Assembly: GCA_039808325.1 (NCBI GenBank)
Contig: JBDHSU010000093.1
Location: 1 to 16,099 of the forward strand
Direction of reading: 5' to 3'
DNA length: 16,099 nucleotides
Source of the DNA: JAFKKS01 sp039808325
Lineage (GTDB): Bacteria; Pseudomonadota; Alphaproteobacteria; Rhizobiales; Xanthobacteraceae
Numbering within the stretch: the stretch's first letter is position 1; the number at the start of each line of letters is the position of its first letter. This document shows positions 1 to 7,710 of this stretch, piece by piece. The translations under genes and the position numbers were made by a program. The notes under the pieces were generated by a model that did not search any database, was not told the DNA's origin, and worked only from the letters and a program-made list of their open reading frames with translations.

Positions 1-633
1 GTGATCTACGATCAGATGCAGGACGGGCAGCGTGCCGATGCCGACCTCGTGAAGGCGTTGAGTGCGACGGTGGGCTTTGAGGTTCGCGCGTTCGAAGCAT
101 TCCGGACAGGCGACCAGGATATGTCACCGCAGATCGCGACCATTCGCAAAGCCAACCCGGACGCCATCTTCATTGCCGCGGCTGCGCCCGAGGTCATCCG
201 CACCGTCAACCAAATCCGCGAAATCGGCATGAAACAGCCGCTTCTCACGGGTTGGGGCGTGTTCCAGGATACGGTGGCGTGGGACGGCACGAAAGGCGCC
301 GTCAAGGGTGGCTACACCTGGATCGCCCAAGACCTCCAGCATCCCTCGAGCGAACTCAAGAAATTCATCGAGCGCTATCGCAGCGCCTACTCTGACGAAC
401 CGTCCACATTCTCGGTCCACGCGGCCAACGGAATGTGGGTGCTTGTCGACGCGCTGAAAAAGGCGGGCGCAATCAGTCGTCCTAAGCTGCGGGAAGCGTT
501 GGCTACACTCAACACGACAACTCCGCTGGGAACTGCCGTGTCGTTCAAAAATCCGCCAAGCGGTGAAAACGTCAGCGCCGACTCCATCGTCGTCGTCCGC
601 ATCAATGGGCGGGCAACCTACGACGTCGTCTAG
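1..633 (+). CDS. Branched-chain amino-acid-type (LivK-like) ABC substrate-binding protein, C-terminal part
   Basis: Open reading frame running in from the left edge; 210 codons and a TAG stop remain. The family is usually about 380-400 aa, so roughly the N-terminal half, with the signal peptide, lies outside. The GTG at position 1 is the window edge, not a supported start. Visible family features are an Rx-Ax-PDAIFIAAAAPE strand-loop of a type I periplasmic-binding fold, followed by IREIGMKQPLLTGWG, a late FSVHAANGMWVLVDALKKAG helix region, and a C-terminal strand ending VVRINGRATYDVV. Known role of the family: periplasmic capture of amino acids, amides or aromatic acids for a LivFGHM-type importer. 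No permease or ATPase of that type is in view. The gene is followed after 76 nt by a hydrolase on the same strand, so its ligand may be that enzyme's substrate (inference). Confidence 0.85.
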   Translation: MIYDQMQDGQRADADLVKALSATVGFEVRAFEAFRTGDQDMSPQIATIRKANPDAIFIAAAAPEVIRTVNQIREIGMKQPLLTGWGVFQDTVAWDGTKGAVKGGYTWIAQDLQHPSSELKKFIERYRSAYSDEPSTFSVHAANGMWVLVDALKKAGAISRPKLREALATLNTTTPLGTAVSFKNPPSGENVSADSIVVVRINGRATYDVV

Positions 634-709
634 AACTCACACAGGGCGCGTACGGCGATATCCAATAGACATCGCCCACCCGCCGGCACAAGCAGAGGAC
701 CACCAGCTC

Positions 710-1399
710 ATGCAAATTATCGATCTCAGCCGTGAAATCCATCACCGTGCTCCGGCACATCCATCGCACCCACCGATGGTCGTCTCGGTCTGGTATGACC
801 ATAGCGAGAAAAAGCGAGCAGGCAGCACCGACTTCACGTCGAAGGCGCTGTATCTCTCGATGAGCGATCACTCCGGGACGCATGTCGACGCGCCCGTCCA
901 TTTCGATAGTCGCCCGAATGCGGCCAGTGTCGATCAGATGCCGCTCGACATGTTCTATACGAGCGGCATCTGCCTCGACCTGTCGCAGGCACCGCTCCGT
1001 CACGCCATCACCACATCGGAAATGGAAGCGGCACTGAAGGCATCCGGCCAAGAGATCAAGCCAAACGACGCGGTTCTGCTGGAGATGGGCGTTCATAAAC
1101 GCCTGGCCGGAAAGCCGGCGTTTCTGCATGACTTTCCGGGGCTCGCCGAAGAATCCGTCGATTGGCTCGCCGATCGCGGCGTCAAGCTGTTCGGCGTCGA
1201 AGCCGTCAGTCCCGCGCCTGAAGGCGAGCCCAACTTCAAGGCTCATCTTGCGTGCGCGCGGCGAGAGATCACGCACATCGAAGGCCTTGCCAATCTCGAC
1301 AAACTGGTCGGAAAGGGCCGCTTCCGCTTCATCGGTTTTCCATTGAAGATTCGGGGCGGAACAGCGAGCCCGATCCGAGCCGTCGCGGTGTTCGAGTAA
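710..1399 (+). CDS. Cyclase family / kynurenine-formamidase-like metal-dependent hydrolase
   Basis: 229 aa. The ATG at 710 is chosen because AGAGGA lies about 10 nt upstream and the protein then begins MQIIDLSREIHHRAP, the usual first strand of the family. A longer in-frame extension to 563 would overlap the upstream gene and has low-complexity sequence. The cyclase-family metal motif is intact: H54-SGT-H58-V-D60-APV-H64. A later H179 and E191, 12 residues apart as in bacterial kynurenine formamidase, complete a plausible metal and catalytic set. Family members hydrolyse N-formyl or other amide bonds or cyclic amides in the cytoplasm. The gene is followed 13 nt later by an amidase, and together they suggest stepwise amide or ring hydrolysis of an imported nitrogen compound. 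The precise substrate cannot be read from the sequence. Confidence 0.88.
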   Translation: MQIIDLSREIHHRAPAHPSHPPMVVSVWYDHSEKKRAGSTDFTSKALYLSMSDHSGTHVDAPVHFDSRPNAASVDQMPLDMFYTSGICLDLSQAPLRHAITTSEMEAALKASGQEIKPNDAVLLEMGVHKRLAGKPAFLHDFPGLAEESVDWLADRGVKLFGVEAVSPAPEGEPNFKAHLACARREITHIEGLANLDKLVGKGRFRFIGFPLKIRGGTASPIRAVAVFE

Positions 1400-1412
1400 C
1401 AGTGAGAATGGG

Positions 1413-2849
1413 ATGAGCGATCACGATCTCGCCTTCGCGCCGGTTTCCAAGTTAACGAGCTTGATCCGCAAGAAGGAGGTCTCGCCGGTTGAACTGACGC
1501 GGACGGTTCTCGAGCGGATCGACAAGTCCCAATCGTCGCTCAATGCTTTCATCACCGTTTGTGATGACCAAGCGCTGCGCCAAGCCAAGGTCGCCGAGCA
1601 GACCATCATGCGTGGCGACCCCTTGGGGCCACTGCACGGCATTCCATTCTCCGTCAAAGATACCATCTCGACGGAGAACGTTCGCACCACATTCGGATCC
1701 CTGATCTTCAAAGACCACGTTCCGAAGCGTGACGCGGTTGCGGTCGCCCGCGTGAAGGCCGCGGGCGGGATCTTGGTCGGGAAGACGACAACGCCTGAGT
1801 TCGCTTTTCTTGGAATGACCGAGGCACCTCTCTTCGGCCGTACGCGCAATGCCTGGAGCGCGGAGCGAACGTCCGGCGGCTCAAGCGGCGGCGCGGCGAC
1901 GGCGGTTGCCGCTGGACTTGGTCCCATTGCGGTGGCCACGGATGCAGGCGGATCGGCACGTATTCCGGCGGCGTGCAATGGCATCGTCGGGATGAAGCCG
2001 AGCCTCGGCGCCGTTCCCCACGATTGGGCGGATGATGGCTTCGGCAATATGCAATATGTCGCGCCAATCACCCGCACGGTTCTGGATGCCGCCATCATGC
2101 TCGACGTGATGTCGGGACCCGACAGTGCGGATCCTCTCAGCGTCAATAGAGTCCGCATTGACCACGCAGCCGCGGTGCGCGCCGGCGGCAATCTCAAAGG
2201 CATTCGAATTCAGTGGCGGCCTTTTCTGGGCAATGCCGCACTCGACTCGGACGTGCGGTCCGCTTGCGAGAAGGCTCTCAAAGTTTTCAGCGATCTTGGA
2301 GCTGACATTACCGAAGGCACCGGGCAATTGGAGAATCCAGAGAAGCTCATATCGGTCGTGAATGCGAGCTATCGGCGCCGACAATATGGTGAGTTGATTG
2401 CGCAGAACGCAGACAAGGTATCACCGAGCTTGATGCGGCAGTTCGCAAGCGTGTCGAACATCTCGGGCGATGACCTTTGGGGAGGCCTGATTGCGCGCAC
2501 TTCGCTTTACCGTCAGGTGCAGGCTTGGTTCGACGATGCCGACCTGATCATCACGCCGACGTTGTCGCGTACGGCCTTGCCGATCGATCAGGATTTCTTC
2601 GCACCGATCGAAATCGAGGGGAAGAAAATCGATACCCCACGTCGGGCTTGGTATCCTTACACGATCCCATTCAACGCTAGCGGCAACCCGGCGATTTCCG
2701 TTCCCTGCGGCTGGGCAAGTGACGGTCTTCCGATCGGTCTGCAGTTGGTTGGAGCGTTGGGAGCGGACGGATTCATCCTGCGTGTGAGCGCGATGTTCGA
2801 ACAAGCGCAGCCGTGGGCACAGCGGCAGCCGGCGCTGCCTCTCGCGTAA
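1413..2849 (+). CDS. Amidase-signature (AS) family amidase
   Basis: 478 aa, a normal length for the AS family. The Ser-cisSer-Lys triad is visible. Lys82 lies in FSVKDTI, the cis-Ser157 in the TSGGSSGGAA signature, and the nucleophile Ser181 in DAGGSARIP. The spacings of 75 and 24 residues equal those in well-studied AS enzymes. Start at ATG 1413, 13 nt after the upstream stop, with only a weak purine-rich stretch before it, so translation is probably coupled to the cyclase gene. AS enzymes hydrolyse carboxamides to acid plus ammonia. The closest use is unknown; aryl- or acyl-amide amidase and GatA-like roles share the signature, but the absence of gatB and gatC argues against tRNA amidation. 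It ends 31 nt before the convergent LysR gene with no clear terminator between. Confidence 0.92.
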   Translation: MSDHDLAFAPVSKLTSLIRKKEVSPVELTRTVLERIDKSQSSLNAFITVCDDQALRQAKVAEQTIMRGDPLGPLHGIPFSVKDTISTENVRTTFGSLIFKDHVPKRDAVAVARVKAAGGILVGKTTTPEFAFLGMTEAPLFGRTRNAWSAERTSGGSSGGAATAVAAGLGPIAVATDAGGSARIPAACNGIVGMKPSLGAVPHDWADDGFGNMQYVAPITRTVLDAAIMLDVMSGPDSADPLSVNRVRIDHAAAVRAGGNLKGIRIQWRPFLGNAALDSDVRSACEKALKVFSDLGADITEGTGQLENPEKLISVVNASYRRRQYGELIAQNADKVSPSLMRQFASVSNISGDDLWGGLIARTSLYRQVQAWFDDADLIITPTLSRTALPIDQDFFAPIEIEGKKIDTPRRAWYPYTIPFNASGNPAISVPCGWASDGLPIGLQLVGALGADGFILRVSAMFEQAQPWAQRQPALPLA

Positions 2850-2880
2850 CTCACACGGTGTCGGTCGGATTCGGGTTCGG

Positions 2881-3849
2881 CTAGACCGCGGCGGGCGTCA
2901 ATTCATCCACGCGGCGCTTCGACGAGACTTGCGGGGAGACGGCGGGTTGATTGTTGCAATTCGCCATGGATTGCGAAGACAAATGTTCAAAAAACAAGCG
3001 CGCCGCAGGCGATGGCGGCACAGGCTTAGTGCATAACTGCAATTCACGCGTCCCCCATGCATCCGCCAAGCGAACGCTTCGCACGCCGAACGCCTTCGCG
3101 TAAGGCAAGATGCAGATTTCCGGCAAGATGCCGATGCCAAGTCCGGACTGAACAAGTCGCCTGACCGCGTCAAAGCTCGTCGCACTCAATGTGACTTCCA
3201 GGGTTCGACCAAGCTCGTGCGCTTTCTGCTCCAGGAAAGCCTGCAGCGGGCTTTCCGCATTGAGACAAACATGCCGGAAATTCAGAGTCTCCGCGAAGAA
3301 GACCTTGCGCTTGCCCGCAAGGCTGTGTCCCTCGGGAACCAGCACGGCGAGGTTGTCGGAGCGATAAGGATGACTGGTGACGCCGGGCGCGGGGACCATT
3401 GTCGAGTAGATTCCGATATCGGCGGAGCCGTCGCGGACCGATCGCACGACGCAATGACTTGGCATTTCCAATAGCTCGATCTGCACAGCGGGATAACGCT
3501 GCAGAAAGGCGCTCAACTCGTCCGGAAGAGACTGCAGCGTAGCCGACGTGGTGACGGCGAGCTTGACCGATCCTTTGACGGCGCCGGCAAAGAGACACAT
3601 GTCGCCTTCCGCACGATCGAGCGCAGCAAGCATCTCACGGCAGTGCCGATAAAGGGCCTGGCCCGCCGGCGTCATCTGTACGCCGGAGCGATGCCGCCGA
3701 AACAACCGGACACCGGCTTCAGTCTCGAAGTTCTGGATTCTTTTGCTGATTGCCGACGCCACGATATTTTCCCGTCGCGCGGCGGCCGCAAGGGACTGCT
3801 CCTCCACAACGGCGACGAAAATACGGATTGTTACAAGGTCAAAATGCAT
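2881..3849 (-). CDS. LysR-family transcriptional regulator
   Basis: 322 aa. The N-terminal winged helix-turn-helix occupies about residues 1-60 (FDLVTIRIFVAVVEEQSLAAAA, then SAISKRIQNFETEAGVRLFRRH, then the TPAG wing). A linker helix follows, then a two-lobe effector domain from about 90 to 300 (SVKLAVTTSATLQSLP, LVQSGLGIGILPE). The tail after residue 300 is longer than usual and Ser/Gln/Lys-rich. ATG at 3849 has a strong GGAGG (3856-3860) at 6 nt spacing. It is the last gene of the minus-strand set, 47 nt after the aldo/keto reductase. LysR regulators are usually divergent from their targets; this one is collinear and faces the amidase gene end to end. It may control the reductase/importer set or be a local autoregulator; the sequence does not decide. 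Confidence 0.92.
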   Translation of the reverse strand: MHFDLVTIRIFVAVVEEQSLAAAARRENIVASAISKRIQNFETEAGVRLFRRHRSGVQMTPAGQALYRHCREMLAALDRAEGDMCLFAGAVKGSVKLAVTTSATLQSLPDELSAFLQRYPAVQIELLEMPSHCVVRSVRDGSADIGIYSTMVPAPGVTSHPYRSDNLAVLVPEGHSLAGKRKVFFAETLNFRHVCLNAESPLQAFLEQKAHELGRTLEVTLSATSFDAVRRLVQSGLGIGILPEICILPYAKAFGVRSVRLADAWGTRELQLCTKPVPPSPAARLFFEHLSSQSMANCNNQPAVSPQVSSKRRVDELTPAAV

Positions 3850-3896
3850 GACCCGCCTCCATTACGGTCGAGCACATCCACAACGGCAGTTCGTCG

Positions 3897-4865
3897 TTAT
3901 ACCGCATTAAACAGACCATCGCCGGTCGCGTTCAACCGAGTCAAACAGGACGGTGAAAGCTCCAGCCGCGCTGCGGCCACAAGCTCGTGAAGCTGCGGCA
4001 CGCTCGTCGCGCTAACGATAGGCGCCGTCGTTCCCGGGCGCGCGATAAGCCACGCGAGAGCAACTTGCGCGGGAGTCGCGGCGTGCTCTTTCGCAACCTC
4101 ATCGAGCCGGCTGAGAATGCTGAAGCCCCGCGTATTCATGTATTTCCGAATGGCCTCGCTGCGCGCCTTCGTCCCAAGGTCCTGCTCGCTGCGGTACTTC
4201 CCGGTCAGAAACCCTTGCGCCAGAGACGTGTGGCAGATCACCCCGATGCCCTGCTCACGGCAAAGAGCTTCCAGCTCGCCCTCGTAAATCTGCCTTTCAA
4301 AAAGATTGTATCGCGGCTGGATCGACTCGTAGCGCGGATAGCCATTGCGAACGCTGACGTCCAACGAAGCGCGCACTCTTGCCGCCGGAAAGTTGGACGC
4401 GCCTATGACCCTTACCTTGCCTTCTCGAATCAATGCGTCGTAGGCCTCGAGTGTCTCTTCGATTGCCACGTTCTCATCATCGCGATGCGACTGATAGAGA
4501 TCGACATAGTCGGTTTGCAACCGACGGAGCGATTGCTCGATCGATTTCCGAATATACGCCTTGGATAGCCCCTTTTCTCCCGACGCGGTCGGCCAGCCGA
4601 CCTTGGTCGCGAGAATTATGTCATGCCTCTTGCGTCGACGCGCAAGCCAGTTTCCGATGATCGCTTCGGACTCGCCGCCTTGGTTTCCTTCGGCCCAGAC
4701 CGAATACACGTCCGCCGTGTCGACGAAGTTCATCCCTTCCGCGACCATCACGTCGAGCAGCCGAAAGGACGTCGCCTCGTCGACAGTCCATCCGAAGACG
4801 TTACCGCCGAAGCAGAGCACCGGGACCTCTAGGCCTGATCTCCCAAGCTGACGCGTGTTTAGCAT
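3897..4865 (-). CDS. Aldo/keto reductase (NAD(P)H-dependent oxidoreductase)
   Basis: 322 aa, typical of the YajO/YghZ-like AKR subgroup. The catalytic tetrad is complete: Asp49 and Tyr54 in FVDTADVYS, Lys88 in ILATKVGW, and His127 in DLYQSHRDD. Further AKR hallmarks are GKVRVIGASNF and a C-terminal TPAQVALAWLIARPGTTAPIVSAT cofactor segment near residues 265-290. These enzymes reduce aldehydes or ketones, or oxidise alcohols, with a nicotinamide cofactor in the cytoplasm. ATG at 4865 starts 14 nt after the stop of the binding-protein gene and has only a weak GGTG-like ribosome site, which suggests coupling to the importer operon. The native substrate is unknown; its place behind an importer suggests processing of the imported compound. 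Confidence 0.93.
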   Translation of the reverse strand: MLNTRQLGRSGLEVPVLCFGGNVFGWTVDEATSFRLLDVMVAEGMNFVDTADVYSVWAEGNQGGESEAIIGNWLARRRKRHDIILATKVGWPTASGEKGLSKAYIRKSIEQSLRRLQTDYVDLYQSHRDDENVAIEETLEAYDALIREGKVRVIGASNFPAARVRASLDVSVRNGYPRYESIQPRYNLFERQIYEGELEALCREQGIGVICHTSLAQGFLTGKYRSEQDLGTKARSEAIRKYMNTRGFSILSRLDEVAKEHAATPAQVALAWLIARPGTTAPIVSATSVPQLHELVAAARLELSPSCLTRLNATGDGLFNAV

Positions 4866-4879
4866 GTTGGCCGGTGCAC

Positions 4880-5914
4880 CTATTTCAGCGAGCTTACAAA
4901 CTTCGGCTCCATCACGTCAGTGAGCTTCACGCTTTTCACGTCGTCACCGAATTTCGTCATGAAGGCGACGTTCTGATCGAACATTGCCTGCGTCAGCGCG
5001 AGGTGCTCGGCAAATGCCGTTTTCTGGTCGACGACAGCAGCTTCCAGCAACGCAAGGTCCGTCTGCTTGAAATAGCTGTCATGGATGAGCGCGGCGACGC
5101 GTTTGGGGTCACCGTGGATCAACGTATTCGCCTTGGCCAACGCCCGCACAAGCTTCTCCGCGGCCGCAGCGTTCTTCGTGACGAAGTCCGGTTTGGCGCC
5201 GAGAATGGTGTAGAGAAAATTCTCGAGACCCGGCACTTCTCCCTGCGACGGGCGCGCTGCCCAAACGGCCAAGCCCTCCTGCACGGCGCGATTGTTCGTC
5301 GGGGCACTGGTGTTGAAGCCATCGATCCGCCCCGCGCGCAATGCCGGGTACATCTGATCGAGCTTCACGACCGTCAGATTCGTGTCCTTGTCGGGATCGA
5401 GCCCACCCTGCTCGATGAGATAGCGCCACATCTTGTCGGTTCCGCTGCCGCGGCTGCTGATCGCAAGCGCCATGCCTTTCAAGCGCGCCAGACGTTCGCG
5501 CAGCGGCATCCCTTCGGTGATGCCCACCTTTTCCGCCGCACCCTTGCTGATGACCGCATCGCTCGCGTACTGCGTCATCAGTGGCGCGAAGGCGGCGATC
5601 TTCTGCCGCTTCGACGCCGCCAAAATCAAATCGCTCATCACGAGCCCGGCGGTGTCCACGCTGCCGCCGATCATCGCCGCCATCGTGTTGGCGCCGCCGC
5701 CGGTCTGTACGAGGCTGACATCAAGTCCCTCGGCCTTGAAAAGTCCCGCAGCATCCGCCGCCAACACCGGCAGAAAAGCGAAGGTATAGCCGCCGAGACC
5801 GATCGAAACCTTTTCCGACGACTGCGCAATCGCTCTCGTTCGCGAGCCTATGACGGCGCCGGTGGCAAGAGCCGCTCCCAATGAGCACTTCAAAACGCTT
5901 CTTCTTGAATGCAC
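4880..5914 (-). CDS. NitT/TauT-type ABC transporter substrate-binding protein, Tat-like signal
   Basis: 344 aa from a GTG start at 5914. That start is preferred over the upstream ATG at 5959 because a perfect GGAGG (5920-5924) sits 5 nt before it, and the signal peptide then begins at once: MHSRRSVLKCSLGAALATGA, with cleavage plausible after AIA at about residue 30. The SRRSVLK block fits the twin-arginine consensus. The mature protein has the SsuA/TauA/ThiY-like fold: GYTFAFLPVLAADAAGLFKAEGLDVSL, GGGANTMAAMIGGSVD, ISSRGSGTD and a late DQMYPALRAGRIDGF segment. Members bind taurine, alkanesulfonates, pyrimidine precursors or aromatic acids in the periplasm. It lies 58 nt behind its permease; the ligand is not predictable. 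Confidence 0.92.
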   Translation of the reverse strand: MHSRRSVLKCSLGAALATGAVIGSRTRAIAQSSEKVSIGLGGYTFAFLPVLAADAAGLFKAEGLDVSLVQTGGGANTMAAMIGGSVDTAGLVMSDLILAASKRQKIAAFAPLMTQYASDAVISKGAAEKVGITEGMPLRERLARLKGMALAISSRGSGTDKMWRYLIEQGGLDPDKDTNLTVVKLDQMYPALRAGRIDGFNTSAPTNNRAVQEGLAVWAARPSQGEVPGLENFLYTILGAKPDFVTKNAAAAEKLVRALAKANTLIHGDPKRVAALIHDSYFKQTDLALLEAAVVDQKTAFAEHLALTQAMFDQNVAFMTKFGDDVKSVKLTDVMEPKFVSSLK

Positions 5915-5972
5915 GATTTCCTCCGTCCGTTTTCTTGAATCCGTTAGGTCGCGTTGCATGGCATGGCGGCGG

Positions 5973-6782
5973 CTATCGCCAGCGAAAGATCCATCGCTCC
6001 AAATGCCCCAAGGCTTCGTTCAAACCACTCGTCACCGCCATCAGCGCCAGCAACGCCGAGAACACGCCGGCGGTGTCGAACTGTCCGGCCGAAGATTGCG
6101 TCAGAAAGCCTATGCCCTGATTGGAGGCCATCATCTCGGCCGCTACCGCGCCAACAAACCCATAAGGCAGCCCGAGCTTCAGCCCGAGAAATATCCATGG
6201 AAGCGAAGCGGGAAACATCACCTTGCGTTGAATGTCCCAACGCGACGCGCCCATGATCCGCAGCGCCTCGACAAGCTTTCCGTCGACCTCACGAACGCCG
6301 CTGAGCGTGTTGAAGAACACAAGAAAGAACACGCTGACGCCGGCGAGAACGACCTTCGGCATCATTCCGATGCCGAACCACATGATAAAGAGCGGAGCGA
6401 GCGCGATTTTCGGAACACCGTAAAGGGCCGTCACGAACGGATCGACGGTCCGGCGCACGATTTCGCTTTGCCCTATGAGTGTTCCGCCCGCGATTCCAAG
6501 AACCGCGCCGATAAAAAACCCCAGCAGGGTTTCTTTGAACGTCACAAAAAGATGCTGCACGAGCAGGCCGGACGTCAGCCATTTTGCAAGAGTTGCAGCG
6601 ATAGCGCTTGGACTGCTGGTCCAGAACGGGTCGATGAGCCGATCCGCGGCCGCCTCCCAAATGGCCAACACGCCGAGAAGAAGAAGAAGGCGGTAAAGCC
6701 ATATCAGCGCGGCATCCGCACGCGCGCCCTTCTCCTGCCGTGTCGTGTCGGGAGCGTCTCCTGCGATATCGGGTGCGCTCAT
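5973..6782 (-). CDS. NitT/TauT-type ABC transporter permease (SsuC/TauC-like)
   Basis: 269 aa. Start at ATG 6782 is chosen because it overlaps the ATPase stop as ATGA and has GAGG about 8 nt upstream. Starting further out would add 14 residues inside the ATPase gene. Hydrophobic segments are visible near residues 27-45, 84-104, 120-140, 143-160, 196-216 and 240-253, consistent with six membrane helices. The cytoplasmic EAA coupling loop reads EALRIMGASRWDIQRKVMFPASLPW at about 172-196. This protein forms the membrane channel of the importer with the ATPase upstream and the binding protein downstream. Confidence 0.94.
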   Translation of the reverse strand: MSAPDIAGDAPDTTRQEKGARADAALIWLYRLLLLLGVLAIWEAAADRLIDPFWTSSPSAIAATLAKWLTSGLLVQHLFVTFKETLLGFFIGAVLGIAGGTLIGQSEIVRRTVDPFVTALYGVPKIALAPLFIMWFGIGMMPKVVLAGVSVFFLVFFNTLSGVREVDGKLVEALRIMGASRWDIQRKVMFPASLPWIFLGLKLGLPYGFVGAVAAEMMASNQGIGFLTQSSAGQFDTAGVFSALLALMAVTSGLNEALGHLERWIFRWR

Positions 6783-7609
6783 CGCTGCGCCTCGCGATGG
6801 ACATCGACTTCGATCGCATCCCACAAGTGCTTATAGTGATCCTCGAACGCAGGCATGAATCGCACGGCGTGCACGTCACGCGGACGCTTCAACGCGATTT
6901 CCTCAACGAGCTTGATGCGTCCCGGTCGAGACGAGAGGACGACGACACGATCCGCGAGCGTGATCGCTTCGACGATGTCGTGCGTGACAAAGACGATCGT
7001 CTTGTTGCTGTTGCTCCAAAGCCTAAGAAGCTCCCCTTGCAGAACGGTCTTGAGCTGCGCATCGAGAGGCCCAAAAGGTTCGTCCATCAGGATCGTTTCG
7101 GGATTATAGACCAGCGTGCGCGCCAGCATGACGCGCTTGCGCATGCCGCCCGAAAGCTGGCGCGGATAATGCCCTTCGAAACCAGTGAGGCCGACCATCT
7201 GCACGATGGCTTGGATCTGCGTGTCACGCGCGGCGCGCGGCATATGCCGTATCTCGAGCGGCACAGCGATATTGTCGGCGACCGTTCGCCATGCGAGAAG
7301 GCTATCGTGCTGCGTCAGATAGCCCGTCTGCGGGCTTACGCCCGACACAGGCCTTCCATCGTAACGAATGACCCCGGCCGTCGGCGGGTCGATGCCCGCG
7401 ATCATATTCAGGAGCGTGGATTTGCCGCTGCCGCTCGGTCCGACAATGGCGAGGAATTCGCCCTGCCGCACCTCGAGATTAACGTCATCAAGCACATTCG
7501 CCTTGATGCCTTGAGCATCGAAGATCTTGCAGACTCTCTCGAGACCGATCGCAACAGGGCCCTCGTCGGATTGCGGTCGGCTATCGTGGACATGTTTCAG
7601 CGCATGCAC
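6779..7609 (-). CDS. NitT/TauT-type ABC transporter ATP-binding protein (SsuB/TauB-like)
   Basis: 276 aa. Walker A GPSGSGKST at about 57-65, Q-loop Gln100 in YLTQHD, signature LSGGMRKR at 152-159, Walker B TILMDEPFGPLD at 173-183, and switch His210 in FVTHD are all present, so it should be an active ATPase. GTG at 7609 is used as the start, with GGGAG about 9 nt upstream. The first 20 residues are less conserved, so a slightly later start cannot be excluded. First gene of the importer operon, overlapping the permease by 4 nt. The 101-bp gap in front of it contains a predicted promoter and the shared tandem operator. Confidence 0.95.
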   Translation of the reverse strand: MHALKHVHDSRPQSDEGPVAIGLERVCKIFDAQGIKANVLDDVNLEVRQGEFLAIVGPSGSGKSTLLNMIAGIDPPTAGVIRYDGRPVSGVSPQTGYLTQHDSLLAWRTVADNIAVPLEIRHMPRAARDTQIQAIVQMVGLTGFEGHYPRQLSGGMRKRVMLARTLVYNPETILMDEPFGPLDAQLKTVLQGELLRLWSNSNKTIVFVTHDIVEAITLADRVVVLSSRPGRIKLVEEIALKRPRDVHAVRFMPAFEDHYKHLWDAIEVDVHREAQR

Positions 7610-7710
7610 TCGAGTTCTCTCCCGTGAATGCTGCCGCCCTGCCGACGATCTTATACATTATGCACAATGCACTAATCTTGGAAACCATGCTTCGGTTGAG
7701 CGGGACGTCC
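7610..7710 (-). promoter_or_regulatory. Predicted promoter region of the importer operon
   Basis: Intergenic gap between the end of the hydratase gene and the ATPase GTG. On the minus strand a CATAAT -10 candidate (7657-7662, 5 of 6 matches) stands 16 nt after a weak TTTCCA -35 candidate (7679-7684). A second AT-rich hexamer, TATAAG, follows at 7650-7655. The -10 overlaps the tandem ATGCAC operator. No terminator with a U-tract is seen after the hydratase stop, so readthrough from the upstream operon remains possible. The promoter call is by eye. Confidence 0.45.
7660..7673. promoter_or_regulatory. Tandem ATGCAC operator copy A (importer operon)
   Basis: Two copies of ATGCAC, 7 bp apart in register (7660-7665 and 7667-7672), followed by T. 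The 14-bp unit matches copy B at 14304-14317 at 12 of 14 positions. Both differences are C versus T at the last base of each hexamer, and both copies face the same way relative to their operons. The unit also contains an imperfect palindrome centred at 7662/7663 (CATTATGCACAATG, 6 of 7 pairs). It overlaps the predicted -10 box, as a repressor site would. Likely binder: the GntR-family protein at 14564 (inference). Confidence 0.55.

Noticed and set aside
654..676. GGCGAT/ATCGCC inverted repeat after the LivK-like gene
   Set aside because: Six-bp arms with an 11-nt loop and no T-run; too weak to call a terminator or operator.
2850..2880. Terminator between the convergent amidase and LysR genes
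   Set aside because: The 31-bp gap has no stem-loop with a T-run on either strand.
4874..6836. Two long plus-strand open frames (336 and 328 codons)
   Set aside because: Both mirror the binding-protein and permease genes, whose protein families are certain. Their composition is Arg/His-rich without domains.
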